A stretch of DNA of 64,000 nucleotides from Chelativorans sp. AA-79 (GTDB taxonomy: Bacteria > Pseudomonadota > Alphaproteobacteria > Rhizobiales > Rhizobiaceae). Below are positions 52,696 through 61,270 of the stretch, in pieces. Position 1 is the stretch's first letter. Each line of letters opens with the position of its first letter. The translations under genes and the position numbers were made by a program. The notes beneath the pieces were generated by a model. The model saw only the letters and a program-made list of their open reading frames with translations. It ran no database searches and was not told where the DNA came from. The stretch spans positions 3,364,001 to 3,428,000 of the forward strand of contig NZ_CP120361.1 in the NCBI RefSeq assembly GCF_029457495.1, given 5' to 3'.

Positions 52696-53868
52696 TCACC
52701 CGCCATGGGAGCCGTACCCCACGGCCTCGCGCTTCTCGTCGTCGGTGAGGAAGCTGGCGTCGTTCACCCGCGCCCACAGCGCTTCGCGCTCTGCCGCGAG
52801 CCCCTCCACCTGGTCGGCGTCGAGCCACAGCCGCACGTCCCCGCCGAAGCGCGGGGCCAGGAACCCTCCGAGTTCCTTGGCGATGCGGCCGACCAGCGGC
52901 AGCACCGTCAGCCGGTAGAATGCCCGGTTCGCCTCCTGGTAGTTGGCATAGGTGTTGTCGCCGGGGATGCCGAGCAGCATGGGCGGCACGCCGAGCGCCA
53001 GCGCGATATCGCGCGCCGCCCCGTTCCGCGCCTCCATGAAATCCATATCCCTCGGGCTGAGGCTCATCACCTTCCAGTCGAGCCCGCCTTCGAGAAGCAG
53101 CGGCCGTCCGGCCTTCGCCGCGCCCGCATAGCCCTGCTCCAGTTCCGCCTTCAGCCGGTCGAACTGCTCGTCGGAAAGGTTCCCGCCCTCCTTCGGCGCA
53201 TAAACCAGCGCGCCGGATGGCCGCGCCGAATTGTCGAGCAGCGCCTTGGTCCAGCGCGCCGCCGCGTTGTGGATGTCCAGCGCCATGAGTGCTGCGGCAA
53301 GCGGCGCGAAGCCGTAATGGTCGTCGAGCGGGTGGAAGAGGGTCAGATGCACCCCTGTCCCGTCCTCCTCCAGCGAGACGCGCCGCTTCACGCTGCCCGC
53401 CCGGTGCTCCAGCGCCACGGGCCATCCATTCGCATCCGGCACCACCGTCACGCGATCGGGCCTCAAGAGGTGCATCTCGCGCGCCCCCGCCCCCGCCTCC
53501 ACCAGCTCGACATAAGCGTTGCCGGACAGCAGGAGATGCCCGTAGAGCACCTCCATGAAGCCCGGCCCCGCCTGCCGGTGGTTGGGCCGCGCCAGGAGGT
53601 CGAGCAGCGGATGCTCGGAAAGCTCCTCTTCTCCCGCATAAAGGAGCCAGGGCACGGAACCCGCCGCCTCGGCGATCATGCGCACCGCGCGATGCGCAAC
53701 CGGATTGCGCATGAAGCCTTCGCGGGAAAGCGAGACATAGTCGCGCCGCGTCCAGAGCGGCTCGCCCTGCGCATGCAGCGCCACGAAACCGTATCCGCCC
53801 GCCTGCTTCCGTTCGACAGACGCGTTCCCGCCTCCCGGACGCCGTGCCCAGGGCCATGTCCAAGCCAT
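52696..53868 (-). CDS. GTA portal protein (RcGTA g3-like)
   Basis: A 390-residue HK97-type portal protein (RcGTA portal is about 395): FMRNPVAHRAVRMIAEAAGS, HPLLDLLARPNHRQAGPGF, YGHLLLSGNAYVELVEAG, FHPLDDHYGFAPLAAALMAL and LGVPPMLLGIPGDNTYANYQ, then LAPRFGGDVRLWLDADQVEG. It forms the dodecameric DNA gate. ATG at 53868 after AGGAAACT. Repeat copy 3 lies between it and terL. Confidence 0.95.
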   Translation of the reverse strand: MAWTWPWARRPGGGNASVERKQAGGYGFVALHAQGEPLWTRRDYVSLSREGFMRNPVAHRAVRMIAEAAGSVPWLLYAGEEELSEHPLLDLLARPNHRQAGPGFMEVLYGHLLLSGNAYVELVEAGAGAREMHLLRPDRVTVVPDANGWPVALEHRAGSVKRRVSLEEDGTGVHLTLFHPLDDHYGFAPLAAALMALDIHNAAARWTKALLDNSARPSGALVYAPKEGGNLSDEQFDRLKAELEQGYAGAAKAGRPLLLEGGLDWKVMSLSPRDMDFMEARNGAARDIALALGVPPMLLGIPGDNTYANYQEANRAFYRLTVLPLVGRIAKELGGFLAPRFGGDVRLWLDADQVEGLAAEREALWARVNDASFLTDDEKREAVGYGSHGG

Positions 53869-53919
53869 ATGGAGTTTCCTGATTGTTGGGAAAAATCTGA
53901 GGGCATTCAGCGCTCGAAG

Positions 53920-54141
53920 CCCCCCTCTCTTGCAAATTCCAAGGACTTGGCTTGGCCAAGCCCAGGAATTTTCTTTCTCCCCCGCCAAGGGGAGATAGAC
54001 GCCGGCACCAGCCTTGCCGCCAATCGCCAACGTCAAGGAATGCGGAGGCGCTTGTACGCGCCTATCTCCCCCTCACTTGCGATTTCAACATCTTAGCCGG
54101 AGCGAAGCGGAGGCTAAGTGTTAGAAATCGCAAGTGAGGGG
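53920..54141. repeat. composite palindromic repeat, copy 3 (between terL and portal gene)
   Basis: About 222 bases. Left stem AAATTCCAAGGACTTGGC/GCCAAGCCCAGGAATTT, a CTCCCCCGCCAAGGGGAG stem, a variable centre and the right stem GCGATTTCAACATCTTAGCC/GGCTAAGTGTTAGAAATCGC with a longer loop (GGAGCGAAGCGGA). It lacks the CCTTGCGGGGGAGAAA block found before the right stem in copy 2. Confidence 0.87.
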
Positions 54142-54159
54142 TTCGCCGCCTGCAGCCCA

Positions 54160-55476
54160 TCAGGCGAAATCCCGTATCCGCGGCTCCGCCGCCCGCCCCA
54201 GCATCAGTTCGGTCACCGCCCACACCAGCGCGTCCACCCGGTCCGGCGATCTCCCGCCCGACAGCCCGTCCGTGCCGAAGTCGCACATCTCGTCCTCCAA
54301 ATCCGGGAAGCGCTGCGCGTGGCGCACCCGGCCCTGCGCATAGAGTGCGGCCACCGGTTCGGCCCGCACCCATTTGCCGCGGCTCGCCCGCACCGGCTTC
54401 ACCGGTGCCATGGCGTCCACCGCGCCGAGCACGCTGCCCACCATGTCGCCGCCCTGGTTCACCTCGGCCACGATCGCATCGGCCTCGAAGCGGCGGTAGA
54501 GCGCCACCGCCCGCGCGGCCCATTCCTGCGGCTTCGCTGCCCGCATCGTGCCATCGTGCAGCACCCAGCCGATGCCGTTCTCGTCGAGCCCTGCCACCAC
54601 CATGCCGCAGGCATCCGAGGTCCGGCGGCTCGTCGCCGGCGGGTCCACCGCCACGACGGTGCGCCGCATCGCCCTCGCCTCGCCCCAGCCGCGCGCGGCC
54701 TCCAGCTCGGCCCGGTTCCACAGCGCGTCCTCGCGGTCCTCGATCAGTTCGCCGTCGAGTTCCTGCCGGCCGAGCCTCGTGCCCGCATAATTGCGCTCCA
54801 CAGCGCGCAGGAAAGCGGCTGCGAGATGCGCGGTGTTTTCCACGGTGCGCATCCGCGTCACCGTCACGTCCGGGCTCGCCACCAGCCGCCGGATCAGCGG
54901 CACCGGCTTCGGTGTGGTGGTGAGGAGCTGCATCGGCCGCTGCCCGAGCCTCAGCCCGAACTGCAGCATGTCGAAGCAGGCTTCCGCGTTCTTCCACTTC
55001 GCCACCTCGTCGCACCAGGCGGCCTCGAACTGCGGCCCGCGCAGGCTGTCGGGGTCCTCCGAGGAGAACACCTGCGCAACCGCGCCGTTGTCCCAGACGA
55101 GCCTCCGCCGGCTCGGCTCGTAGCGCGGCGGGCCGTCGCGCGAGATGGAAAGGATCCCGGACGACCCCTCGATCATCACCTCGCGCACGTCGCCCAGCGT
55201 CTCGCCCACGAGCGCGATGCGCCCGTAGCGGTGCTCGGCGAACGGCGGAAGCTTCCGCACCAGCGCATTCACCCATTCCGCGCCGAGCCGCGTCTTGCCG
55301 GAGCCGCGCCCGCCCATCACCAGCCAGGCGTCCCTCAGCCGCGCCCCGACCGGATATTGCGGCAGGCGCGCGGAGCCCACCCACTCAGAAAGAATCCGCT
55401 GCGCCGCCTCCCCCGTCAGCTTCCCCGCCGCCCATGCTTGCTGCGAGCGCACAAGCGAGCTCCACGATGCGGGCAT
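54160..55476 (-). CDS. GTA large terminase subunit (RcGTA g2-like)
   Basis: A 438-residue packaging motor. The ATPase has Walker A LVMGGRGSGKTRLGAEW (Lys61) and Walker B/DE box FEAAWCDEVAKW; the nuclease domain has VAVDPPATS, DGTMRAAKPQEW, VAEVNQGGDMVGSVL and DRVDALVWAVTEL. In RcGTA this enzyme packages host DNA by headful filling, giving about 4 kb per particle. The start overlaps the small terminase gene by about 92 bases; a GTG at 55452 is an alternative. Confidence 0.94.
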   Translation of the reverse strand: MPASWSSLVRSQQAWAAGKLTGEAAQRILSEWVGSARLPQYPVGARLRDAWLVMGGRGSGKTRLGAEWVNALVRKLPPFAEHRYGRIALVGETLGDVREVMIEGSSGILSISRDGPPRYEPSRRRLVWDNGAVAQVFSSEDPDSLRGPQFEAAWCDEVAKWKNAEACFDMLQFGLRLGQRPMQLLTTTPKPVPLIRRLVASPDVTVTRMRTVENTAHLAAAFLRAVERNYAGTRLGRQELDGELIEDREDALWNRAELEAARGWGEARAMRRTVVAVDPPATSRRTSDACGMVVAGLDENGIGWVLHDGTMRAAKPQEWAARAVALYRRFEADAIVAEVNQGGDMVGSVLGAVDAMAPVKPVRASRGKWVRAEPVAALYAQGRVRHAQRFPDLEDEMCDFGTDGLSGGRSPDRVDALVWAVTELMLGRAAEPRIRDFA

Positions 55477-55876
55477 CGATGAGGGAGAGTGCGGCGGCCA
55501 GGTCTGCATCGCTTCTGTTCTGCCTTTCTGCGGCGCGTTCGGGCAGGCGGGTCATCTCGCCCAGTTTCTCGACCATCTTCAGCATGGCCGCGAGCGCATC
55601 GATGCGGTGCTTGTCGTAGCTGCCTGCGGCGCGGCCCTCCGCGCTCGCGGCCTCCAGGTCGCCCACCAGCCGGTCCGAAAGCGTGACCAGCCGTTTCTCA
55701 AGCGCCTCCGGGTCCACGTCGAAGGCGGGTTCCTTCCACCCCTCCTCGCGGGCGACCCGCACCAGAAAGGCCTCCGTGCGCCCGCCGGCGCGCGCCAGCA
55801 AGTCGAGTGTCGCCGGCGCACCTTCGAAAAGCGCGCGCATCGCCGTCCGCTGGGCGGCTGCCGAACCGTATCGCAT
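55385..55876 (-). CDS. GTA small terminase subunit (RcGTA g1-like)
   Basis: A 163-residue, largely helical protein in the g1 position: MRYGSAAAQRTAMRALFEGA, KEPAFDVDPEALEKRLVTLS, YDKHRIDALAAMLKMVEKLG and an acidic/Gly-rich end. RcGTA g1 has been identified as a small terminase that loads non-specific DNA; the low conservation of TerS makes this a positional call. GGAGG ten bases before ATG 55876 fixes the start (an upstream ATG at 55918 is weaker). It is the first gene of the operon. Confidence 0.75.
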   Translation of the reverse strand: MRYGSAAAQRTAMRALFEGAPATLDLLARAGGRTEAFLVRVAREEGWKEPAFDVDPEALEKRLVTLSDRLVGDLEAASAEGRAAGSYDKHRIDALAAMLKMVEKLGEMTRLPERAAERQNRSDADLAAALSLIDARIVELACALAASMGGGEADGGGGAADSF

Positions 55877-56190
55877 GGTGTCCTCCAGGAAATCGGCACA
55901 AAAAAAGCGCCGGGCCATGCGGCGCGACGCTCGTCGATTGCGATGCCGGGGCGGGTCCGCCTCCCAGGCTCCTTCCCTTCAAGCCCGGCCGCCAGACCCA
56001 CTTTTCCGACGATGCCTGAACCCTACCAAACCACCGTCACGGTGTCAAGGACTAAATTCCTATACCCGACACGGAAAGTTCATGCTTCGTGATTTAACCT
56101 GAATCAACCCTTCCGCGACGGAATGTGTTAAGTTGAGGCGGGGTAGGCTCGCGCATACCTTGCCGTTGCGCCGTTGTGCGGCAAATAAAA
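55877..56190. promoter_or_regulatory. divergent promoter region of the GTA operon and the penicillin-binding protein gene
   Basis: A 314-base untranslated gap that must hold the GTA promoter (minus) and the PBP promoter (plus). It carries an A-run at 55907-55913, an AT-rich part at 56045-56110, a GAATC (GANTC) site at 56101-56105 and TTAA words at 56095 and 56128. No perfect CtrA box (TTAA-N7-TTAAC) or EcfG promoter was found. Confidence 0.5.
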
Positions 56191-58365
56191 ATGATGGGAA
56201 AGACGCCGGGCGGCCTCGTCATGGAAGAGAAGCGTAAACCGAGTAAAGGGAAGGCGCCGAGGGCCACGATATTCCTCGACATCGACGCGTGGATCGATTC
56301 CACCCTCTATGAGGCACGTTTCAAGGCGTCCGAGCTCTGGGAAGATCTCACGATCTTCTTCCGCCGCTTCCGGGTCTACGGCGGCAAGCGCGCGGCCGCC
56401 GAATTCTTCAGCGAAGGCCTCACCATGCTTGCCGCCGGCGCGGTGGTGATGCTGGCGCTCGCCACCCCCTCCTTTCAGGAGACGGCGGGCGACTGGCGCG
56501 CGCAGGACGATTACGCCGTCACCTTCCTCGACCGATACGGCAACGAGATCGGCCAGCGCGGCATCCGGCAGCGCGATTCGGTGCCGGTGGACGAGATGCC
56601 CGATCATGTCATCAAGGCCGTTCTGGCCACGGAGGACCGGCGCTTTTTCGAGCATTTCGGCATCGATTTCGTCGGCCTCTTCCGGGCGCTCGCCGAAAAC
56701 ATGCGCGCCAACTCGGTCGTCCAGGGCGGCTCCACGATCACGCAGCAGCTCGCCAAGAACCTGTTCCTCTCCAACGAGCGGACCGTCGAGCGCAAGATCA
56801 AGGAGGCCTTTCTCGCCCTCTGGCTCGAGACGAACCTTTCGAAGAAGGAGATCCTTCAGCTCTATCTCGATCGCGCCTATCTCGGCGGCGGCTCGTTCGG
56901 CATCGCGGCGGCGGCGGATTTCTACTTCAACAAGCAGGTGAAGGACCTCACGCTGGCGGAAGCGGCCATGATCGCCGGCCTTTTCAAGGCACCGTCGCGC
57001 TATGCGCCGCATATCAACCTGCCGGCGGCGCGCGCCCGCGCCAACGAGGTGCTCACCAATCTCATCCAGTCGGGCTTCCTGACGGAAGGCCAGGTCCTGT
57101 CCGCCCGCCTCAATCCCGCCAGCGCCGTCGACCGGGGCGAGCGCGAGGCGCCTGATTATTTCCTCGACTGGGCCTTCGAGGAGGTGAAGAAGATCGTGCC
57201 CAAGGGCGCCACACACTCGCTCGTCGCGCGCACCACCCTCGATCTCGACCTGCAGAAGGCGGTCGAGGAATCGCTCGAGTTCCACCTGCGCCAATACGGC
57301 AAGGACTACGACGTCGAGGAAGGCGCGATCGTGCTCATGGGTACGGACGGCGCCGTACGCGCGCTCGTCGGCGGGCGCGACTACGGCCAGAGCCAGTTCA
57401 ACCGCGCCACGCGGGCGGCCCGCCAGCCCGGCTCCTCCTTCAAGCCCTATGTCTATGCCGCCGCCATGGAGGCCGGGCTGACGCCGCAAACCGTCGTTTC
57501 CGATGCCCCGATCTCCTGGGGCAACTGGTCGCCGCAGAACTACGGCCGCAGCTTCGCGGGCCGCGTCGACCTCGCCACCGCGCTCGCCCGCTCCTACAAT
57601 ACCGTTCCCGTGCGGCTTGCGCGCGATTATCTCGGCATCGACGTCATCCAGAAGCTGGTGAAGGACATGGGTGTGGAAACCCCGCTCAACGGCCACAAGA
57701 CCATGGTGCTCGGCACCTCGGGCATGACCGTCATGGACCAGGTGACGGGCTACAGCGTCTTCGCCAATGGCGGCTATGTCGGAACACGGCACGGCATCCT
57801 GCAATTGCGCAGCCATTCCGGCAAGGTGATCTACGATTTCCGCAGCGATGCGCCGCCGCCCCGCCGCGTGCTCTCCGAACAGGCCGTGTCCTCCATGAAC
57901 AGCATGCTCGTCCAGGTGCCCGAGCGCGGCACCGGGCGCCGCGCGGCGCTTCCCAATATCCGCTCCGCCGGAAAAACGGGCACCACCCAGTCCTATCGCG
58001 ATGCCTGGTATGTGGGCTTCACCGGCGACTACGTCGCCGCCGTCTGGCTGGGCAATGACGACTACCGCCCCACCCACGACATGACCGGCGGCACCCTGCC
58101 CGCCATGGTCTGGCAGCGCTTCATGGCCTATGCGCATCAGAATATCGAGCTCAAGCCCATTCCCGGCATCGAGAACCCGCTGCCGGCCGAAGACGGTGAA
58201 GCCGTCGCCGCGGCCCAGCCGGAGGCCGGTGAAGGCGGCCTGCGCCTGCCGGCACCGAGCATGCCGCTCGCCACGCGCAACCTGCTCTATGGCATGCTCG
58301 GGCTTTTCCGGGAGGCGCCGGCGCTCGAGCCGGCCAGGGATCCCGAAACCCTATCCGCCCTTTGA
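56191..58365 (+). CDS. class A penicillin-binding protein (PBP1A family)
   Basis: A 724-residue bifunctional peptidoglycan synthase. After a cytoplasmic segment and one membrane helix (about residues 75-93) come the glycosyltransferase motifs ATEDRRFFEHFGIDFVG, QGGSTITQQLAKNLFLS and KEILQLYLDRAYLGGGSFGI, then the transpeptidase triad: SxxK in RQPGSSFKPYVY, SxN in ARSYNTVP and KTG in AGKTGTTQ. It polymerises and cross-links glycan at the inner membrane. The start is uncertain: ATG at 56191, 56194 and 56221 are in frame, none with a strong ribosome binding site. Divergent from the GTA operon. Confidence 0.93.
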   Translation: MMGKTPGGLVMEEKRKPSKGKAPRATIFLDIDAWIDSTLYEARFKASELWEDLTIFFRRFRVYGGKRAAAEFFSEGLTMLAAGAVVMLALATPSFQETAGDWRAQDDYAVTFLDRYGNEIGQRGIRQRDSVPVDEMPDHVIKAVLATEDRRFFEHFGIDFVGLFRALAENMRANSVVQGGSTITQQLAKNLFLSNERTVERKIKEAFLALWLETNLSKKEILQLYLDRAYLGGGSFGIAAAADFYFNKQVKDLTLAEAAMIAGLFKAPSRYAPHINLPAARARANEVLTNLIQSGFLTEGQVLSARLNPASAVDRGEREAPDYFLDWAFEEVKKIVPKGATHSLVARTTLDLDLQKAVEESLEFHLRQYGKDYDVEEGAIVLMGTDGAVRALVGGRDYGQSQFNRATRAARQPGSSFKPYVYAAAMEAGLTPQTVVSDAPISWGNWSPQNYGRSFAGRVDLATALARSYNTVPVRLARDYLGIDVIQKLVKDMGVETPLNGHKTMVLGTSGMTVMDQVTGYSVFANGGYVGTRHGILQLRSHSGKVIYDFRSDAPPPRRVLSEQAVSSMNSMLVQVPERGTGRRAALPNIRSAGKTGTTQSYRDAWYVGFTGDYVAAVWLGNDDYRPTHDMTGGTLPAMVWQRFMAYAHQNIELKPIPGIENPLPAEDGEAVAAAQPEAGEGGLRLPAPSMPLATRNLLYGMLGLFREAPALEPARDPETLSAL

Positions 58366-58450
58366 GCGCACCGCATGCCGGTTTGTCCCGCAAAGTTGCG
58401 TCTGCCGTTATCTTTGCCTATTCGATAGAGCCTTTCCGAAACGGATTTCG

Positions 58451-59035
58451 ATGCTGAAGACGCCTTTGCTCACCCTGCTCGTGCTCGTGATTGCGATCGG
58501 TGGCGGCGCGGGCAGCCTCTCCGCGTTCCTCGAAACCGCCTCGCCCGTGGGGGCGGTCGGCGCCGGTCCATGGACGGCCTTCCCGGACGCCGGAACGCCA
58601 CAGGCGGACCCCTATTCGCGCGCGCGCTTCGCCCGCGAAGGCGGCATTCCGCTCGGACGCTCGGAGGGCATCGTCTTCACCGCCGTGCGGGATTCGGCGG
58701 GCCAGGCGCTGAGCCGCGATTGCACCTACCGCGTCCAGGGGCCGGTGCCCGGCGCGCGCCTGTGGACGCTTCATGCAACCGACGCCACAGGCAAGCCCCT
58801 CCCGCCTCTCGGGCGCCGGATCTCCGCGCTCCATTCACAGATGATCCTGCGGCGGCCGGATCAGCCCCTCACCATCACCGTCTCCCCTCACCCGGAGCCG
58901 GACAACTGGCTCGCCGTCACCGGAGCGGGCGCGATGCATCTGGTCCTCACCCTGCTCGACACCCCCGTGTCGGCCGGCCTGCAGCTTACCGAACTCGCGC
59001 TTCCTCAGATCGTCCGGGTGGGCTGCGATGCTTAA
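58451..59035 (+). CDS. DUF1214 domain protein
   Basis: A 194-residue exported or membrane-anchored protein (LKTPLLTLLVLVIAIGGGAG at the N-terminus). DUF1214 features are ARFAREGGIPLGRSEGIVFT, RDCTYRVQGPVPGARLWTLH and the hydrophobic C-terminal sheet. It overlaps the following DUF1254 gene by eight bases, and the two families usually occur together, either fused or as neighbours. Function unknown. Confidence 0.85.
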   Translation: MLKTPLLTLLVLVIAIGGGAGSLSAFLETASPVGAVGAGPWTAFPDAGTPQADPYSRARFAREGGIPLGRSEGIVFTAVRDSAGQALSRDCTYRVQGPVPGARLWTLHATDATGKPLPPLGRRISALHSQMILRRPDQPLTITVSPHPEPDNWLAVTGAGAMHLVLTLLDTPVSAGLQLTELALPQIVRVGCDA

Positions 59036-59585
59036 GCTCGTCTATGCCGTCCTGCTCGGCCTCGTCGGTGCCGCGATCGTGCATCTGGTGGTGTTGTTCA
59101 TGCTGCCGGCCTATTCGGAGCGGGATATCTGGTCGCGCCTTTCGGCCGTTGCCGCACCCTATGCCGTCGTGCAGCTTGACTCCGACGCGCTGGGGGAACC
59201 CGCGGCGACGCAGAACCCGTTCCTCGTCGCAACGGCCTGCCGCTTCGACCTCGGTGACGGCCCCGTCCATGTCCGGTCGTCCGGGGCTGTGCCCTTCTGG
59301 TCGCTTTCGATCTACGACGACAACGGCCTCAACGTCTTCAGCGTCAGCGACCGGGCGGGGAGCGGCAGCGCGCTCGATTTCGTCGCGCTCAACTCCGCGC
59401 AGATGCAACAGGTGCGCAGCGGCGTTCCCGACGAGCTTGGCCGGTCCGTCTTCGTCGAAACCAGCGCGGAGAAAGGGATCGTGCTCGTGCGGGTCTTCCT
59501 GCCCGACGACACCTGGCGGGGCGTCGTCGATGCCTTCCTCGGCGATCTCAGCTGCCGGCCCGTCGCTCTGGATGAGAGCCTTTAG
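59028..59585 (+). CDS. DUF1254 domain protein, partner of the DUF1214 protein
   Basis: A 185-residue protein with one N-terminal membrane helix (VYAVLLGLVGAAIVHLVVLF). The rest matches the short form of DUF1254: ATQNPFLVATACRFDLGDG, VHVRSSGAVPFWSLSIYDDN and LVRVFLPDDTW. The start lies within the DUF1214 gene (eight-base overlap), so synthesis is coupled. Both probably face the periplasm as a complex; no activity is known. Confidence 0.82.
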   Translation: MLKLVYAVLLGLVGAAIVHLVVLFMLPAYSERDIWSRLSAVAAPYAVVQLDSDALGEPAATQNPFLVATACRFDLGDGPVHVRSSGAVPFWSLSIYDDNGLNVFSVSDRAGSGSALDFVALNSAQMQQVRSGVPDELGRSVFVETSAEKGIVLVRVFLPDDTWRGVVDAFLGDLSCRPVALDESL

Positions 59586-59765
59586 CTCGAACTGTTCTGC
59601 CGGAGGTCCTGCGGCGATGCGGTTGCGGGGGCCCGTCCGTCCTCGCCGTCGCGTCTTTCGTATCGCACACCGGTGAACATGATGATCACCGCACTGTCGG
59701 CCGGAGGCCGATCGCCGGTCCTCCGCACCGCGCGCTGCGGGAAGGGTAGGATAGTCGCCATCTCT

Positions 59766-59901
59766 CGGATTCCTGCTTAATGCCGGACTCGATACGCGGA
59801 CGCCCCAGCCGGGATCAACGCAGGTTATGGTTAACAGTTCCTTAGCGCCACGCGCCTGTGGTGAACATTATCCTTAATTTTGCGGTTAATGGCTCGCTAA
59901 C
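59766..59901 (+). promoter_or_regulatory. GANTC and CtrA-like motifs before the DUF2336 gene
   Basis: Within the 375-base gap 59586-59960: GATTC (59766-59770) and GACTC (59784-59788) are CcrM sites; TTAA-N7-TTAG (59831-59845) and TTAA-N7-CTAAC (59886-59901) are each close to the CtrA consensus TTAA-N7-TTAAC. A further TTAA-N8-TTAA overlaps the second. The region is AT-rich from 59775 to 59905. It may place the gene under cell-cycle control. Confidence 0.45.
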
Positions 59902-59960
59902 GCATTGCAGCTACCCTGCACTGGATGGGGGTTCGCCGCGGGGGATGCGGCGGCTTCGCT

Positions 59961-60893
59961 ATGACTTCCAGATCCCGGGCGTGTAGTTGCGTGTCAGTCG
60001 CGGATTTCAGGCATATTGCGTTGGAACGGGGGCCGCGTCCTAGCGAGCACGTCTTCCGTGCCGCCGTTTCCGCGTTCTCGTCCCTGTCACACCCGACGCG
60101 CCAGGAGGCCGCGCAGCTCGACGACCTCGCTCTCGGCCTGCTCGAGTCCGTTCCGCCCGAAACGCGCCGCTTCGCCGCCGCCGCGCTGCGCGACTGCGAT
60201 CCCGCGCCCCGCCTCCTCGTCCGCCGCCTCGCCGAGGAGCCGGTGGAGATCGCGGCCCCCCTCCTCGTCCACTCGCGGGCATTCAACGATGTCGACCTCA
60301 TCGCCCTGATCGCCCATCACGGCGTTCCGCATGCGCGCGCCATCGCCCGGCGCAACGGCCTCAACCCGGTCGTGGCCGCCCTGATCCGCGCCTTGCTGGC
60401 CCGTGCCGAGCCGGAGGGGCCTGCGCCCATAACCGACGCTTCCCCGACAGAAGAGCCGAGCGCGCTCGAGGCCGTACGCGACCAGCTCCGCACGCTCATG
60501 GGCGACGGGCCCGGCAAGGGCGCCGGGACGCCGGTGCCCGCTTCTCCCTACCTTCCGCTGCGGGATGCCGCACTGTCGGGGGATACACGGCGCTTCACCG
60601 AGGAGCTCGCCAGCGCCCTCGGGCTTCGCACCTCTCGCGCCCGCGGCCTCGTCGACGGTGCCACCTATTCCGACCTGCTTCTGGCGCTGAGGGCGCTCGC
60701 GCTTTCCCCCGAACAGGCGCTGCTGCTGACGCTGGCGGCCTATCCGGCCCAGGTCACGAGTCCTGCCGCGATCCGCCTGTTCTGCGTGCGGTATGATGCG
60801 CTGGCGATCGAAGTCGCCCGCGAGAAGATCCTCGACTGGCAGGAGGAGGACGGCGAGGACGAGGTCCGCCGCTCGACAGTGCCTACGGGCTGA
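59961..60893 (+). CDS. DUF2336 domain protein
   Basis: A 310-residue mostly helical protein: FRAAVSAFSSLSHPTRQEAA, DDLALGLLESVPPETRRFAA, LRDCDPAPRLLVRRLAEEPV and LIALIAHHGVPHARAIARR follow the HEAT-like repeat pattern of DUF2336, an alphaproteobacterial family of unknown role. No export signal. The start is uncertain; ATG 59961 is in frame, GTG at 59991 would begin closer to the conserved ADFRHIALERG. The stop overlaps the convergent DUF1491 gene by eleven bases. Confidence 0.75.
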   Translation: MTSRSRACSCVSVADFRHIALERGPRPSEHVFRAAVSAFSSLSHPTRQEAAQLDDLALGLLESVPPETRRFAAAALRDCDPAPRLLVRRLAEEPVEIAAPLLVHSRAFNDVDLIALIAHHGVPHARAIARRNGLNPVVAALIRALLARAEPEGPAPITDASPTEEPSALEAVRDQLRTLMGDGPGKGAGTPVPASPYLPLRDAALSGDTRRFTEELASALGLRTSRARGLVDGATYSDLLLALRALALSPEQALLLTLAAYPAQVTSPAAIRLFCVRYDALAIEVAREKILDWQEEDGEDEVRRSTVPTG

Positions 60894-61227
60894 TCAGTTC
60901 CAGGTAGCCGGAAAGATCCGCCGCGGTTTCGATCTCCACCACCCAGACGTCGGGATCGAAGCGCATCTCGCGCCCAAGCCGCGTCTCGACCTCGTCTTCG
61001 TCCGTGGTGGCCAGGACCAGCTGAAACTGACGGTCGCTCGGCTTGGCCTCGTCATAGCTCGTCTGCGGTGCCGGAGCATAGAGCTCCAGTTCACCCAGCC
61101 TCGTGCGCCGGATGATGAAGACGGCTCCCGCTCCGCCGGCACCGCGCCTTCGGACGGCCGCAAAACCTCCATCCGAAAAAATGCGCTTGACCAGCGCGGA
61201 AACCCAGAAGTCGCTGGTGAGGCGCAT
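60883..61227 (-). CDS. DUF1491 family protein
   Basis: A 114-residue cytoplasmic protein: MRLTSDFWVSALVKRIFSDG, GGAGAVFIIRRTRLGELELY, DPDVWVVEIETAADLSGYL. This is the DUF1491 pattern, widespread in alphaproteobacteria, sometimes near cell-wall genes. It lies 43 bases after the peptidoglycan-binding protein gene on the same strand, so the three minus-strand genes from 63920 may be one transcript. Role unknown. Confidence 0.88.
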   Translation of the reverse strand: MRLTSDFWVSALVKRIFSDGGFAAVRRRGAGGAGAVFIIRRTRLGELELYAPAPQTSYDEAKPSDRQFQLVLATTDEDEVETRLGREMRFDPDVWVVEIETAADLSGYLELISP

Positions 61228-61270
61228 TTTCCGACTCCTGCAGGCGACCCGCGCCCGGAACGGGCGGCGG

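Noticed and set aside
40392..55876. An integrated siphophage
   Set aside because: No integrase, repressor, replication, attachment repeats or tRNA target; gene order and content match RcGTA.
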